Shown here: piece by piece, positions 9,395-18,388 of the stretch
Layout of the letters: the number at the start of each line of letters is the position of its first letter
Numbering within the stretch: position 1 is the first letter of the stretch
DNA from: Acidovorax radicis N35
GTDB lineage: Bacteria; Pseudomonadota; Gammaproteobacteria; Burkholderiales; Burkholderiaceae_C
Assembly (NCBI RefSeq): GCF_000204195.1
Contig: NZ_AFBG01000008.1
Location: 102,885-166,884 of the forward strand
Direction: 5' to 3'
Length of the DNA: 64,000 nucleotides
The notes under the pieces: model-generated
Database searches by the model: none
Told to the model about the DNA's origin: nothing
The model's input: only the letters and a program-made list of their open reading frames with translations
Translations under genes and position numbers: made by a program

Positions 9395-10387
9395 TCAATC
9401 CACCTTGATATTCGCCGCCTTGATGACCTGCGCCCACTTTTCGACTTCAGCCTTCTGGAAGGCGGCAATCTGCGTCACGTTCAGGTCGGCCGGCTCCATG
9501 CCAAACCCCTTCAGGCGGTTTTGCATGTCGGGCTGGGCGAGGATCTTGCGGATCTCGTCGTGCAAGCGCGTGACAACGGGTGTGGGGGTGCCGACGGGCA
9601 CAAAAATCGCCTGCCACGACTGCACCTGGAAGTCGGCCAGGCCATTCACGCCCGATTCGGCCACGGTGGGCACATCGGGCATGGAGGCCAGGCGTTTGGG
9701 CGAGGTGACGGCAATGGCGCGCAGCTTGCCGCTCTGGATGTGCGGTGCAGCGACTACCGTGGTGTCGAACATCATGTCCACCTGGCCGCTGATCACGTCC
9801 TGGATGGCGGGGCCGCTGCCCTTGTACGGGATGTGCGTGAACTTCACGCCCGACTTGTAGGCCAGCAGTTCCACAGCCAGGTGCTGCGAGCTGCCGGTGC
9901 CGGCGGAGGCCGACGACAGGCCGCCCTCCTTGGCTTTGGCGGCGGCCAGCACGTCCTTGAGCGTCTTGTGTGGGCTGTTGGCGGCCACGACCAGCACCAC
10001 GGGGTTGGTACCGATCAGCGTGACGGGGCTGAATGACTTGATGGGGTCATAGCCCAGCTTCGGGTACAGGCTGATGTTGATGGCGTGGGAGCTGACGGTG
10101 CCACCCAGCAGCGTGAAGCCGTCAGGTGCGGCGCGCGCTGCGGCTTCCGAACCAATGCTACCGGCCGCGCCACCCTTGTTCTCGACCACCACGGTGGTCC
10201 CCAGGGCGGTGCCCAACTGCTGGCCGATCAGGCGGCCGAGCGTGTCGGTGGTGCCACCAGCGGCAAACGGCACCACGTAGCTGATCGGCTTGCCCGTGGG
10301 CCAGGTGCCCTGGGCGGCGGCGGGCAGGCCGATGAAGCCCACGGCCGCGGCAAGGGCCGCTGTGTGAATGAGGGTTCTGCGTTGCAT
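9395..10387 (-). CDS. Bug/TctC-family periplasmic solute-binding protein
   Basis: A 330-residue extracytoplasmic binding protein with a signal peptide (MQRRTLIHTAALAAAVGF...AAAQ). It has the Bug landmarks: WPTGKPISYVVPFAAGG near residue 30, VVENKGGAAGSIG near 70, HIPYKGSGPAIQDV near 190. Bug proteins bind carboxylates and some work with TctAB-type carriers; no carrier genes are adjacent. AGGAG precedes the ATG at 10387. It lies 81 bp after the lactonase gene on the same strand and ends at a strong terminator, so the two probably form one transcript. A sugar-acid or lactone-derived carboxylate ligand is inferred from context only. Confidence 0.9.
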   Translation of the reverse strand: MQRRTLIHTAALAAAVGFIGLPAAAQGTWPTGKPISYVVPFAAGGTTDTLGRLIGQQLGTALGTTVVVENKGGAAGSIGSEAAARAAPDGFTLLGGTVSSHAINISLYPKLGYDPIKSFSPVTLIGTNPVVLVVAANSPHKTLKDVLAAAKAKEGGLSSASAGTGSSQHLAVELLAYKSGVKFTHIPYKGSGPAIQDVISGQVDMMFDTTVVAAPHIQSGKLRAIAVTSPKRLASMPDVPTVAESGVNGLADFQVQSWQAIFVPVGTPTPVVTRLHDEIRKILAQPDMQNRLKGFGMEPADLNVTQIAAFQKAEVEKWAQVIKAANIKVD

Positions 10388-10468
10388 GAAAAGTCTCCTG
10401 GTTTATGGATGGTGGATGGATGGACCGAATGGAGGAACCGCTCTGGCGTTTCTACGGTTCAGGCCGTC

Positions 10469-11566
10469 TCAAGGCAGGTCAACGATCTCGACCCAGTTGG
10501 GGTTCTTGCCCGCAGGCACACGCGTTGGGGTGCCCGGGATGCCGGTGGTGGGATCGATGGGATGCAGCGAAACCTGGTGGGACTCTTGCCCCGCCGCGAT
10601 CAGGAACCGGCCCGACGAATCCACCGCAAAGCCGCGCGGGGTTTTTTCGGTGGGCACCTGGCCCAGCGGTTGCAGCTGGCCCGTGGCCGCGTCGATGCGG
10701 AAGCTGCTGAGCGTGCTCGAGGTACGTTCCGACGCATACAGCGTGCGGCCATCGGGCGACAGGTGAATGTCGGCCGCCCAGGGCTTGCCGGTAAAGCCGG
10801 CCGGCAGCGCTGTGGTGCGCTGCACCGCGCGCAGCGTGCCGCGCGTGGCGTCGTAGGCCATCACATGGACGGAGGCGTCCAATTCATTCAGCAAATAGAC
10901 AAAGCGCTGCCCCTTGTCCCACACGAAGTGGCGTGGGCCCGCTTTTTCAGGGGTCACCGTGGTGACTGCCGGCTCGTTGGCGGTGAGCTTGCCGGTCTCG
11001 GCATCGAAGCGCCAGGCCGAGAGGTTGTCGCCGCCCAGGCTGGTGGCAAACACGTGGCGGTTGGCGGCATCGGCATGGATGGCGTGCGCGTTGGGCGCCG
11101 TGGTGATGAGCTGCTGCACAGCGCCCACCGCCCCATCCTTGCCAATGCTGTTGACCGTGATCTTGTGGCCCGGGTAGGACGCCGCAAACAGCCAGCGCCC
11201 CGTGGCATCGGTATCGATATTGGCCATGCTGTCGGCCAGCGGGGCCTCGCCCAGCTTGCGCAGCTTGCCACTGGCGGGGTCGATCGCCAGGCTCACCACC
11301 CGAAACGGTTGCGAGCGCAGCGCCACGTACAGCACCTTCTTGTCCGGGCTCACAGCCATGGGCATCGCCATGCCACCCAGCGCCGTGGTGTCCACCGGCT
11401 TGAGCGCGGCGGCGCTTCGGTCCAGCTCGAACACCGACACATCCTGGCTGTCTGCGTTGGAGACATAGACCCAGGTGACCGCCCAGGCGCCGGGCGTGGC
11501 CAGGCAGGTAGCGGCAGCCAGTGCCAGTTGCGCCGCCCGGGTGCGGATGCGAAGTACAGCGGTCAT
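10469..11566 (-). CDS. Exported lactonase-type seven-bladed beta-propeller protein
   Basis: A 365-residue protein with a cleavable signal peptide (ending TPGAWA) followed by YVSNADSQDVSVF-type propeller blades typical of the 6-phosphogluconolactonase/YbhE lactonase family (PHAIHAD-like segment APNAHAIHAD, GPRHFVWD, HLSPDGRTLYASERTSS). The signal peptide argues for periplasmic hydrolysis of an aldonic or aldaric lactone. Two in-frame ATGs are six bases apart; AGGAG abuts the first, so the second (11566) has normal spacing and is chosen. It is followed by a Bug gene and is divergent from a Bug-kdgD pair, suggesting sugar-acid catabolism. Confidence 0.85.
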   Translation of the reverse strand: MTAVLRIRTRAAQLALAAATCLATPGAWAVTWVYVSNADSQDVSVFELDRSAAALKPVDTTALGGMAMPMAVSPDKKVLYVALRSQPFRVVSLAIDPASGKLRKLGEAPLADSMANIDTDATGRWLFAASYPGHKITVNSIGKDGAVGAVQQLITTAPNAHAIHADAANRHVFATSLGGDNLSAWRFDAETGKLTANEPAVTTVTPEKAGPRHFVWDKGQRFVYLLNELDASVHVMAYDATRGTLRAVQRTTALPAGFTGKPWAADIHLSPDGRTLYASERTSSTLSSFRIDAATGQLQPLGQVPTEKTPRGFAVDSSGRFLIAAGQESHQVSLHPIDPTTGIPGTPTRVPAGKNPNWVEIVDLP

Positions 11567-11936
11567 TGCCATCTCCTGAAGTGATCGGCACGGTGATCGC
11601 AGCCACCGCTTGCCATGTGGGTGTTCATCCGCCAGCTACTGACCGGGACTCGGTGTGGTCGGCGGAGTGTCTTGGGTTTTGCCATACGTTATATGTTGTC
11701 GTACAACAAGAGTTGCATTGTCGCTATAACTTCCAACTCTTCATGCAGGGATTACCCCAATTTTGCAGACTGCCGCTCGCGGGACTTTGCCGGCGATGCC
11801 ATAGGGAAATTCGCGTAAAAATGCTGGTAGAAACCCTGATTTTTCACCTAAAAATATCCCAATCCCCACCATTCCTATTGCCATTTTGCAATCTTAGTTG
11901 TACGATGACTAACAACTTAATTCACGGAGACATTCC
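11567..11936. promoter_or_regulatory. Divergent control region of the lactonase/Bug and Bug/kdgD units
   Basis: A 370-bp gap without a credible gene. It contains two related dyads: GTTGT-CGT-ACAAC at 11695-11707, and AGTTGT (11896-11901) paired with ACAACT (11912-11917). Both include TTGTACGA read on one strand or the other. Such TTGT/ACAA dyads suit GntR (FCD) regulators of sugar-acid operons; no such regulator is in the window. The second dyad is 20 bp before the Bug start at 11937 and may act as an operator. Confidence 0.45.
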
Positions 11937-12908
11937 ATGACCCTGCGCCGTAGAGCCGCCTTTCTGGCGTGTATCGCCACCCTTGCTGCGGCCTCTGCCA
12001 CCGCACAGACCGCCGAATGGCCTGCCAAGACCCTGCGCATCGTGGTGCCCTACCCTCCAGGCGGCAGCTCGGACATCATTGCGCGCTCCATCAGCCAAGT
12101 GCTGTCCGAATCGCTCAAGCAGACGGTGATCGTCGAGAACAAGCCCGGCGCCAATGGCAACCTGGGTGCCGACTTTGTGACCAAGGCCGAACCCGATGGC
12201 TACACCCTGCTGCTGTGCGACGTGGGTGCGCTGGCCATCAGCCCCTCGGTTTACACCAAGCTGTCGTTCGACCCTTCCAAGGACCTGCGTGGCGTGACCA
12301 TGCTGGCGTACTCCCCCCACCTGTTGGTGGTGCACCCTTCGGTGCCCGTCAACAACTTCAAGGAGTTGGTGGCGTATTCGAAAAAGAACGACCTGAACTT
12401 TGCCGTGACGGCCACCGGCAGCGCGCCGCACGTAGCGGGCGTGGCGCTGGAGCGCGCCAGCGGTGCAAAGTGGCAATACATCCCCTACAAGGGAGGCGTT
12501 ACCGCCATTCAAGACACCGTGGCTGGCCAAACCCAGATCCTGATGAACGGCATGCTCGCCACCCTGCCCCAGGTGCAGAACGGCAAGCTCAAGGTGCTGG
12601 GCGTTTCCAAAGCCACGCGCATGCCGCTGATTGGCGATGTGCCCACCCTCGCCGAACAAGGCGTGGCTGGTTTCGAATCGGGCACATGGCAAGGCATTCT
12701 GGTGCCACGCGGCACCCCGGATGCCATCGTGCAAAAGCTCAATAAAGCCCTCATCACGGCCATCCGCGCTCCCGAGATCCGCTCGCGCCTGGCCGGCCAG
12801 GGTGCTGAAGTGGTGACCATGACCCCCGCCGAGCAAGACCAGTTCTTCACCAAGGAACGCGCACGCTGGGCCACCGTGGTGAAGGCCGCCAACATCAAGC
12901 TCGACTGA
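11937..12908 (+). CDS. Bug/TctC-family periplasmic solute-binding protein
   Basis: A 323-residue binding protein with a signal peptide ([24 protein letters not shown], cleavage after the AQ). Bug motifs: [16 protein letters not shown] near residue 35, [12 protein letters not shown] near 63, [14 protein letters not shown] near 180. ACGGAGA precedes the ATG. It is 58 bp upstream of kdgD on the same strand, so an aldarate such as glucarate or galactarate is the plausible ligand (inference from context). It ends in the same KAANIK-D tail as the Bug protein at 9395-10387, showing close relationship between the two divergent copies. Confidence 0.9.
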   Translation: MTLRRRAAFLACIATLAAASATAQTAEWPAKTLRIVVPYPPGGSSDIIARSISQVLSESLKQTVIVENKPGANGNLGADFVTKAEPDGYTLLLCDVGALAISPSVYTKLSFDPSKDLRGVTMLAYSPHLLVVHPSVPVNNFKELVAYSKKNDLNFAVTATGSAPHVAGVALERASGAKWQYIPYKGGVTAIQDTVAGQTQILMNGMLATLPQVQNGKLKVLGVSKATRMPLIGDVPTLAEQGVAGFESGTWQGILVPRGTPDAIVQKLNKALITAIRAPEIRSRLAGQGAEVVTMTPAEQDQFFTKERARWATVVKAANIKLD

Positions 12909-12966
12909 TTTCCCACTTCGAAGCTCCAAGGCTTTCAAGGTTTTTCTCACCAGACCCACCATCACC

Positions 12967-13878
12967 ATGAACCCGCAAGAACTCAAATCCATCATGGGCT
13001 CCGGCCTGCTGTCCTTCCCCATCACGGACTTCGACGAGCAGGGTGAATTCCGCCCCAAGACCTACATCGAGCGCCTGGAGTGGCTGGCCCCCTACGGCGC
13101 CAGCGCCCTGTTCGCCGCTGGCGGCACGGGCGAGTATTTCTCGCTGTCCGGCCCCGAGTACGGCCAGGTGATCAAGACCGCCGTGGATACCTGCCGCGGC
13201 AAGGTGCCGATCATTGCCGGTGCCGGTGGCCCCACCCGCACGGCCATCGCCCATGCCCAGGAGGCCGAGCGCCTGGGCGCCCACGGCATCCTGCTCTTGC
13301 CCCACTACCTGACCGAAGCCGGCCAGGAAGGTTTGATCGAGCATGTGGCTGCGGTCTGCAAGAGCGTGAAGTTTGGTGTGATCGTCTACAACCGTGACCG
13401 CACCAAGCTCACGGCCGATTCCCTGGCCATCCTGGCCGATCGCTGCCCGAACCTGGTGGGCTTCAAGGATGGCGTGGGCAATATCGAGACCATGTCTTCC
13501 ATCTTCATGAAGATGGGCGATCGTTTCTCGTACCTGGGCGGCCTGCCCACGGCCGAGGTGTATGCAGCGGCCTACAAGGCGCTGGGCACGCCGGTGTACT
13601 CGTCGGCGGTGTTCAATTTCATCCCCAAGACGGCGATGGAGTTCTACAAGGCCGTGGCCAGCGACGACATCGCCACGCAGCACAAGTTGCTCAAGGAGTT
13701 CTTCATGCCTTACCTGGCGATTCGCAACCGGGTGGAAGGCTACGGTGTGAGCATCATCAAGGCGGGCGCCAGGATCGTGGGCCATGACGGCGGCCCGGTG
13801 CGGGCTCCGCTCACGGACTTGAAGCCCAGCGAGATGGAAGAGCTCAAGGCACTGATCGACAAGCTCGGCCCGCAGTAA
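12967..13878 (+). CDS. kdgD: 5-dehydro-4-deoxyglucarate dehydratase
   Basis: A 303-residue member of the DapA/NAL aldolase superfamily. It converts 5-dehydro-4-deoxy-D-glucarate to 2,5-dioxopentanoate, water and CO2 in aldarate degradation. The barrel carries [10 protein letters not shown] near residue 52, a YNRD tyrosine near 139 and the Schiff-base lysine in GFKDG (about K167). Length and the start [22 protein letters not shown] match the family. It lies behind a Bug gene and ends at a strong terminator. The next enzyme of the route (2,5-dioxopentanoate dehydrogenase) is not in the window. Confidence 0.92.
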   Translation: MNPQELKSIMGSGLLSFPITDFDEQGEFRPKTYIERLEWLAPYGASALFAAGGTGEYFSLSGPEYGQVIKTAVDTCRGKVPIIAGAGGPTRTAIAHAQEAERLGAHGILLLPHYLTEAGQEGLIEHVAAVCKSVKFGVIVYNRDRTKLTADSLAILADRCPNLVGFKDGVGNIETMSSIFMKMGDRFSYLGGLPTAEVYAAAYKALGTPVYSSAVFNFIPKTAMEFYKAVASDDIATQHKLLKEFFMPYLAIRNRVEGYGVSIIKAGARIVGHDGGPVRAPLTDLKPSEMEELKALIDKLGPQ

Positions 13879-13898
13879 GCACCCCGAAAAGTGAGTCA

Positions 13899-13926
13899 AG
13901 GGCCTGGTTTTCCAGGCCCTTTTTTC
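13899..13926 (+). terminator. Rho-independent terminator after kdgD
   Basis: Arms AAGGGCCTGG and CCAGGCCCTT with a TTTT loop, followed by more T. It lies about 20 bp past the kdgD stop. Confidence 0.85.
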
Positions 13927-14025
13927 CAGCGATTTCCATACACCTCACACCACGCGCCTGGCCGTGCACGGGCGCGTGGTGCCCGCACGGCACGCCAATA
14001 CAACACCATTACGGAGACACACCAC

Positions 14026-14487
14026 ATGCTCAAGACTCTCATCCTCGCCGCAGCCGGCGCCCTGGCCCTTGTCACGCTGAGCGGCTGCGCCACCCACGCG
14101 ACGACCACCGCATCTGCCGGGTCCGAGCAGGCCGTGGCCGCTGCTGCCGAACGCCTGCGCCTGGCCATGATCGACCCCACACCCGCCGCGCTGGCCCCCC
14201 TGGTGGCAGACGACCTGAGCTACGGGCACTCCGGCGGCCGTGTGGACACCAAGGACAGCTTCATCGGCGACCTGGTCGCAGGCAAGTCCGACTTCGTGAC
14301 CATCGCCATCTCCGACCAGACTATCAAGGTCGTGGGCCACACCGCCATCGTGCGCCACACCCTCACGGCTGACACCAACGACTCGGGCAAGCCCGGCAAG
14401 GTGCAGATCAAGATCTTGGGCGTGTGGCAGCAACAAAGCGGGCAGTGGAAGCTCCTGGCCCGCCAGGCCGTGCGCACGGCGGCATGA
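14026..14487 (+). CDS. NTF2/SnoaL-like (DUF4440-type) lipoprotein
   Basis: A 153-residue protein with a lipoprotein leader (MLKTLILAAAGALALVTLSGC, lipobox LSGC, lipidated Cys21). The rest is an NTF2-like cone fold: AAAAERLRLAMIDP helix, LVADDLSYGHSGG, then strands ending VWQQQSGQWKLLARQAV. The pattern matches DUF4440-type proteins. These are small-ligand pockets with varied roles, so no reaction is assigned. ACGGAGAC precedes the ATG at 14026. It is bracketed by terminators on both sides, so it is probably a single-gene transcript. Confidence 0.8.
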   Translation: MLKTLILAAAGALALVTLSGCATHATTTASAGSEQAVAAAAERLRLAMIDPTPAALAPLVADDLSYGHSGGRVDTKDSFIGDLVAGKSDFVTIAISDQTIKVVGHTAIVRHTLTADTNDSGKPGKVQIKILGVWQQQSGQWKLLARQAVRTAA

Positions 14488-14497
14488 TGTAACCCGC

Positions 14498-14526
14498 AGG
14501 GCCGCCGCGTGCGGCCCTTTGTTTTT
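14498..14526 (+). terminator. Rho-independent terminator
   Basis: Arms AGGGCCGC (14498-14505) and GCGGCCCT (14511-14518) followed by TTTGTTTTT. It ends the NTF2-like lipoprotein gene. Confidence 0.8.
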
Positions 14527-14548
14527 GCACTTCAGCTCAACGAAGCCC

Positions 14549-15508
14549 ATGACAGAAAATTCCCAGCCCCGCATTCTGCAAATCGGCCGCCTGCCCCTTC
14601 CCGCGCTGGAGGCCGAACTGGCAACCCGGTACCACGTCGCCTGTCTGGCCGACCAGCCCGATCCGGCATCCTTTCTGGCCGCACAGGGCGCGGAATTCAC
14701 CGGGGTGGTGACGACGGCATCCATCGGCCTCAAGGCCGAGGTCATTGCCGCCCTGCCCCGTTTGCAGGTCATCAGCAGTTTCGGCGTGGGTTTTGACGCG
14801 TTGGACATCGGTGCTGCCAAGGCGCGTGGCGTACAGGTGGGCTACACACCCGGCGTGCTCAACGACTGCGTGGCCGACATGGCGTTTGCGCTGATGCTGG
14901 ATGTGTCGCGCGGCATTGCAGCCAGTGACCGTTTTGTGCGCCGCGGCGAATGGCCCCAGGCTCGCTTCGCACTGGGAACCCGGGTGTCGGGCAAGCGCCT
15001 GGGCATTGTGGGCATGGGCCGCATCGGCCAGGCGGTGGCTGAGCGCGCCAGCGGTTTCCGCATGGAGGTGGGCTACCACAACCGACGCCCGGCCGAAGGT
15101 TGCTCACTGTCCTATTTCGAGTCGTTGACTGCGCTTGCGCAGTGGGCCGACTACCTCGTGCTGACCGTCGCCGGTGGCTCTGGCACGCGCCACCTCGTCA
15201 ACCGCGATGTGCTCAACGCCCTGGGCCCGAACGGCTACCTCATCAATGTGGCGCGCGGCAGTGTGGTGGATGAGGCCGCGTTGATCGAAGCGCTGACCGA
15301 ACGCCGCATCGCCGGTGCCGGGCTCGACGTGTTCGAGAACGAACCCAGCGTGCCCGACGCGCTGATGGCGCTGGACAACGTGGTGCTGACCCCGCACACC
15401 GCCAGCGCCACCCACGAAACCCGCCGCGCCATGGCCGACCTGGTGCTGGAGAACCTGGAATCCTTCTACGCCACGGGTGCCGTGCGCGTGCCCGTACCGG
15501 TCGCCTGA
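14549..15508 (+). CDS. D-2-hydroxyacid dehydrogenase (hydroxypyruvate/glyoxylate reductase type)
   Basis: A 319-residue NAD(P)H-dependent D-isomer-specific dehydrogenase. The nucleotide-binding loop is GIVGMGRIGQAVAERA near residue 150. The catalytic Arg lies in NVARGSVVDE, Glu in DVFENEP, and His in TPHTASAT. This set suits reduction of hydroxypyruvate, glyoxylate or 2-ketogluconate. The ATG at 14549 (MTENSQPRI) gives the normal length. No strong Shine-Dalgarno sequence is seen. It is convergent with the M20 peptidase gene across a hairpin. Confidence 0.88.
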   Translation: MTENSQPRILQIGRLPLPALEAELATRYHVACLADQPDPASFLAAQGAEFTGVVTTASIGLKAEVIAALPRLQVISSFGVGFDALDIGAAKARGVQVGYTPGVLNDCVADMAFALMLDVSRGIAASDRFVRRGEWPQARFALGTRVSGKRLGIVGMGRIGQAVAERASGFRMEVGYHNRRPAEGCSLSYFESLTALAQWADYLVLTVAGGSGTRHLVNRDVLNALGPNGYLINVARGSVVDEAALIEALTERRIAGAGLDVFENEPSVPDALMALDNVVLTPHTASATHETRRAMADLVLENLESFYATGAVRVPVPVA

Positions 15509-15511
15509 TGT

Positions 15512-15545
15512 AAAAAAGCCCTCGCCGGCATGCATCGGCGAGGGC
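15512..15545 (-). terminator. Terminator of the M20 peptidase gene
   Basis: Arms GCCCTCGCCG (15518-15527) and CGGCGAGGGC (15536-15545). On the minus strand the hairpin is followed by six T (A-run at 15512-15517). It lies between convergent genes and may also slow transcripts from the plus strand. Confidence 0.8.
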
Positions 15546-15580
15546 CTAGAAACGCGCGCGCCAGGGGCGCGCCGTCCCGG

Positions 15581-16882
15581 TTACTTCAACACACCCTTGG
15601 AGATGTCCATCACCATGCGCGTGGCCAGGTACAGGCGCGGCACGATGGTGTTGATCTGCACGTACTCGGCGTCGTTGGAATGGGCACCGTAGCCCGACAG
15701 GCCCATGCCTTCCACGACGGCTCCCTTGGTCTTCAATGCAGCAAACGCCGCATCGGTCCCCCCGCCCGTGGCCTTCTCGACCACGCTGAGCGGCAGGCCC
15801 AGTTCCTGGTAGATGACCTTGCCGTAACCCGCCACGCGGCGCGATGCCTCGCTGGCTTCGAGCGGCGGGCGGCGCACCTCGAACTTCACGTCCACCTTGG
15901 AGGCAGGAATGAGCTTGGTCTTGATCTTGTCCTGCAGCGCCTTCTCCAGCCCGTCGAAATCGGCAACCTTGAGGGCCCGCGCATCGGCCTGGGCCGTGGC
16001 TTCGGCGGGGATCACGTTGCGGTTGGTACCGGCCTTGGCAACGGTCCAGTTGAGCTTCAGACCCTCGTCGGTCTTGGACAGGTCCTTCATCTGCAGCAAC
16101 TGGTGCGACAGCTCGTACAGCGCATTCACGCCGTCTTCGGGCTTGGCGCCTGCATGCGATGCCTTGCCTTGCACGGTGATGTAGGCCGCGCCGATGCCAC
16201 TGGTGGCCAGGCGCAGGGTGCCGTCGGTGCCGCCGCCTTCGAACGAGAGCACCACGTCCTGGTCCGACGCCACGCGCGTGATAGTGCTGCGCCATCCGGG
16301 CGAGCTGATTTCCTCGTCGCCGTTGATCAGCACGGTGAGCGTGCCGTAGTCCTTGAAGTTGAGCTTTTGCAGCAAGGCCACGGTGTGGATGATGAGCGCG
16401 ATGCCCTGCTTGTCGTCCGAAATGCCCAGGCCATAGGCCTTGTCGCCATCGATGCGGAACGGCTGGCCTTTGAGCATGCCTTTCAGGTACACCGTGTCCA
16501 TGTGCGCGATGAGCATGATCTTCTTGCTGCCCGTGCCCTTGAACACGGCCTGCACGGCAGGGCCCACCTTCTCGGGGGTGTCGTCGAGGCGGTAGATGTC
16601 GCTGGTTTGCAGCACATCCACCGTGCCGCCCAGTTGCTTGAGCTGGCTGGCAATGCGCTCGGCGATCTGATTCAGGCCTTCGATGTCCTTGCTGCCCGAC
16701 TCGATATGCACCAGGTCACGCAGGGTGTCGAGCAGCGGCTGCTGCTCCTTCTGGGCCAGCGCATGGACATCAGCCACCGGCGCAGCGTGGGCCACGGCGG
16801 CGGCAAACGCCAGCGCCAGCGAGGCCATCAGGGGGCGGACAAACGAAGGGGCTGAGTGTGGGCGGCGCTGCGGATGGTGCAT
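15581..16882 (-). CDS. Exported M20 metallopeptidase, glutamate carboxypeptidase type
   Basis: A 433-residue M20/M28-type zinc peptidase with a signal peptide (VRPLMASLALAFAAAVAHA). Metal and catalytic motifs: AHMDTV (His, Asp), GISDDKQG (bridging Asp), GDEEISS (general-base Glu and ligand), and GAHSNDAEY near the end. The dimerisation domain (GKASHAGAKPEDG) is present. The overall pattern matches carboxypeptidase G-like enzymes that release C-terminal glutamate in the periplasm. The ATG at 16882 starts just before the signal peptide; a longer in-frame start adds 21 residues without support. Confidence 0.88.
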   Translation of the reverse strand: MHHPQRRPHSAPSFVRPLMASLALAFAAAVAHAAPVADVHALAQKEQQPLLDTLRDLVHIESGSKDIEGLNQIAERIASQLKQLGGTVDVLQTSDIYRLDDTPEKVGPAVQAVFKGTGSKKIMLIAHMDTVYLKGMLKGQPFRIDGDKAYGLGISDDKQGIALIIHTVALLQKLNFKDYGTLTVLINGDEEISSPGWRSTITRVASDQDVVLSFEGGGTDGTLRLATSGIGAAYITVQGKASHAGAKPEDGVNALYELSHQLLQMKDLSKTDEGLKLNWTVAKAGTNRNVIPAEATAQADARALKVADFDGLEKALQDKIKTKLIPASKVDVKFEVRRPPLEASEASRRVAGYGKVIYQELGLPLSVVEKATGGGTDAAFAALKTKGAVVEGMGLSGYGAHSNDAEYVQINTIVPRLYLATRMVMDISKGVLK

Positions 16883-16992
16883 GGTGCGAAGGCTCGGTGA
16901 AGGGATGAGGAAAGCGATTATGGAGTCTTGCAACACCAATTTCAAACACTGATCCTCCTTGCAATGTTTCGGTCAGCGCCTGCGCGCCAGAC

Positions 16993-17859
16993 TCAGCCCG
17001 CGGGCGCAAACACCTCGGGGCCCAGCCGTGACCTGTGGCCCCGGGGTTCGAACAGCCACATGCCATACAGCGGCAGAGATTCCGCCAGCCGCAGGGGCGC
17101 CACCAGCGTGGACGCGCCGCCCAGCAACGCAGGGTGCGGCACAACAGCCAGCAGATCGGACTGCGCCACCAGGTGCAACAGGCTGGCAAAGTCGGGGCAG
17201 CGCACGGACATCTTGGGCGCGGGCATGCGGCGCACACGGTGCGCTTCCGTCAACACATCCACCGGCCCGCTGACACTGGGCCCCACACACGCCCACGCAG
17301 CGCCCTGCAGTTGCGCCAGCGAATGGGCCCGGACCCATGGGTGGCCCTTGCGCGCATAGACCTGGGGATGCAACTCGTACAGGGGGCGCTCCGTCACATC
17401 GGGATGCGCAAACTTGCGCGGTTTGGGGGCAATGACCGCATCAAAGCGCCGCTGCAGCAGGCCTTCCAGCAGACTGCCTTCATCGGCCGTCGCCATCTCC
17501 AGCGAGCGCCGGGCGTTGGGCAGGCACCAGCTGGCATACAGCAGCGGTCCACAGACCAGCGCCGCTGAAGACGTGAGCCCCACCCGCAGCAGGTATCGGT
17601 CTGCCGCAGCCACTGACGCGCGGGGCAGCGCCTCCACCCCTTGTGCCAGGGGCAGGGCCTGCGCAGCCACGGCCCGGGCCAGGTCGGTGGGCACATGGCG
17701 GCGCCCCTCGCGCACCAGCAAGGGCTGCGCGAAGTGGGCTTGCAGCGCCTTCATGCCATGGCTGATCGCAGGCTGCGACACGCCGCAGGCCTTGGCCGCC
17801 AAGGCGAACGAGCCTTGTTCGATGACCGCGTGGAGGTATTGCAGGTAGCGCAGATACAT
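16993..17859 (-). CDS. LysR-family transcriptional regulator
   Basis: A 288-residue LysR protein: helix-turn-helix at about residues 1-60 (GSFALAAKACGVSQPAISHGMKALQ), then an effector domain with a fairly short C-terminus. The ATG at 17859 has AAAGGTG upstream; a GTG six bases earlier overlaps that site and is less likely. It is divergent from an NTF2-like gene 98 bp away, which is its probable target along with itself. The M20 peptidase gene lies downstream on the same strand, about 110 bp away. Confidence 0.88.
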   Translation of the reverse strand: MYLRYLQYLHAVIEQGSFALAAKACGVSQPAISHGMKALQAHFAQPLLVREGRRHVPTDLARAVAAQALPLAQGVEALPRASVAAADRYLLRVGLTSSAALVCGPLLYASWCLPNARRSLEMATADEGSLLEGLLQRRFDAVIAPKPRKFAHPDVTERPLYELHPQVYARKGHPWVRAHSLAQLQGAAWACVGPSVSGPVDVLTEAHRVRRMPAPKMSVRCPDFASLLHLVAQSDLLAVVPHPALLGGASTLVAPLRLAESLPLYGMWLFEPRGHRSRLGPEVFAPAG

Positions 17860-17956
17860 AAACACCTTTTATGTATAAGCCACCATTGTCTCTTGTCGTG
17901 CGGCGCGGAGTTGGCGAAGCTACGCACTCCACTCCACGCCCTTTGCATCGCCACGT

Positions 17957-18388
17957 ATGAGCCATACCCCCATCGATACCGTCCGCACCTACCTCGCCCA
18001 CCTGCATGCCAGCCACACCGACGGGCTGATTGCCTGCTTTGAAGAGGATGGCGTGGTGCATTCGCCCTTTCTGGGCACCATGCGCGCGAGCGACTTTTTC
18101 CAAAAGCTCGCCCAGGCTTCCAGCGGCAGCGTGATCACCGTGCTGGATCTGTTCGTCTCCGCGCAACCAGACAACGGCGGCGCCGTGCGGGTCGCCGCCT
18201 ATTTCCGCTACGACTGGACTTTGAACGATGGGCGAGAGGTGACGTTCACCTGCGTGGATGTGTTCACGTTCGACGCGGGCAGCACCCGCATCCGCGACAT
18301 GAACATCGTCTACGACACCCACCCGCTGCGCGAGGAGGTGGGCGACAAGTACGCGCCTGATCCGGTCACAACAGCTCCACGCCCTTGA
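17957..18388 (+). CDS. NTF2/SnoaL-like protein
   Basis: A 143-residue cytoplasmic NTF2-like fold protein (DTVRTYLAHLHASHTDGLIACFEEDGVVHSPFLGT, then RVAAYFRYDWTLNDGREVTFTCVDVFTF). This is the SnoaL-like pattern of small isomerases, cyclases or ligand-binding proteins; no catalytic assignment is justified. The start at 17957 lacks a strong ribosome-binding site. It is divergent from a LysR gene. Its 3' end overlaps the convergent metR gene by 23 bp. Confidence 0.75.
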   Translation: MSHTPIDTVRTYLAHLHASHTDGLIACFEEDGVVHSPFLGTMRASDFFQKLAQASSGSVITVLDLFVSAQPDNGGAVRVAAYFRYDWTLNDGREVTFTCVDVFTFDAGSTRIRDMNIVYDTHPLREEVGDKYAPDPVTTAPRP

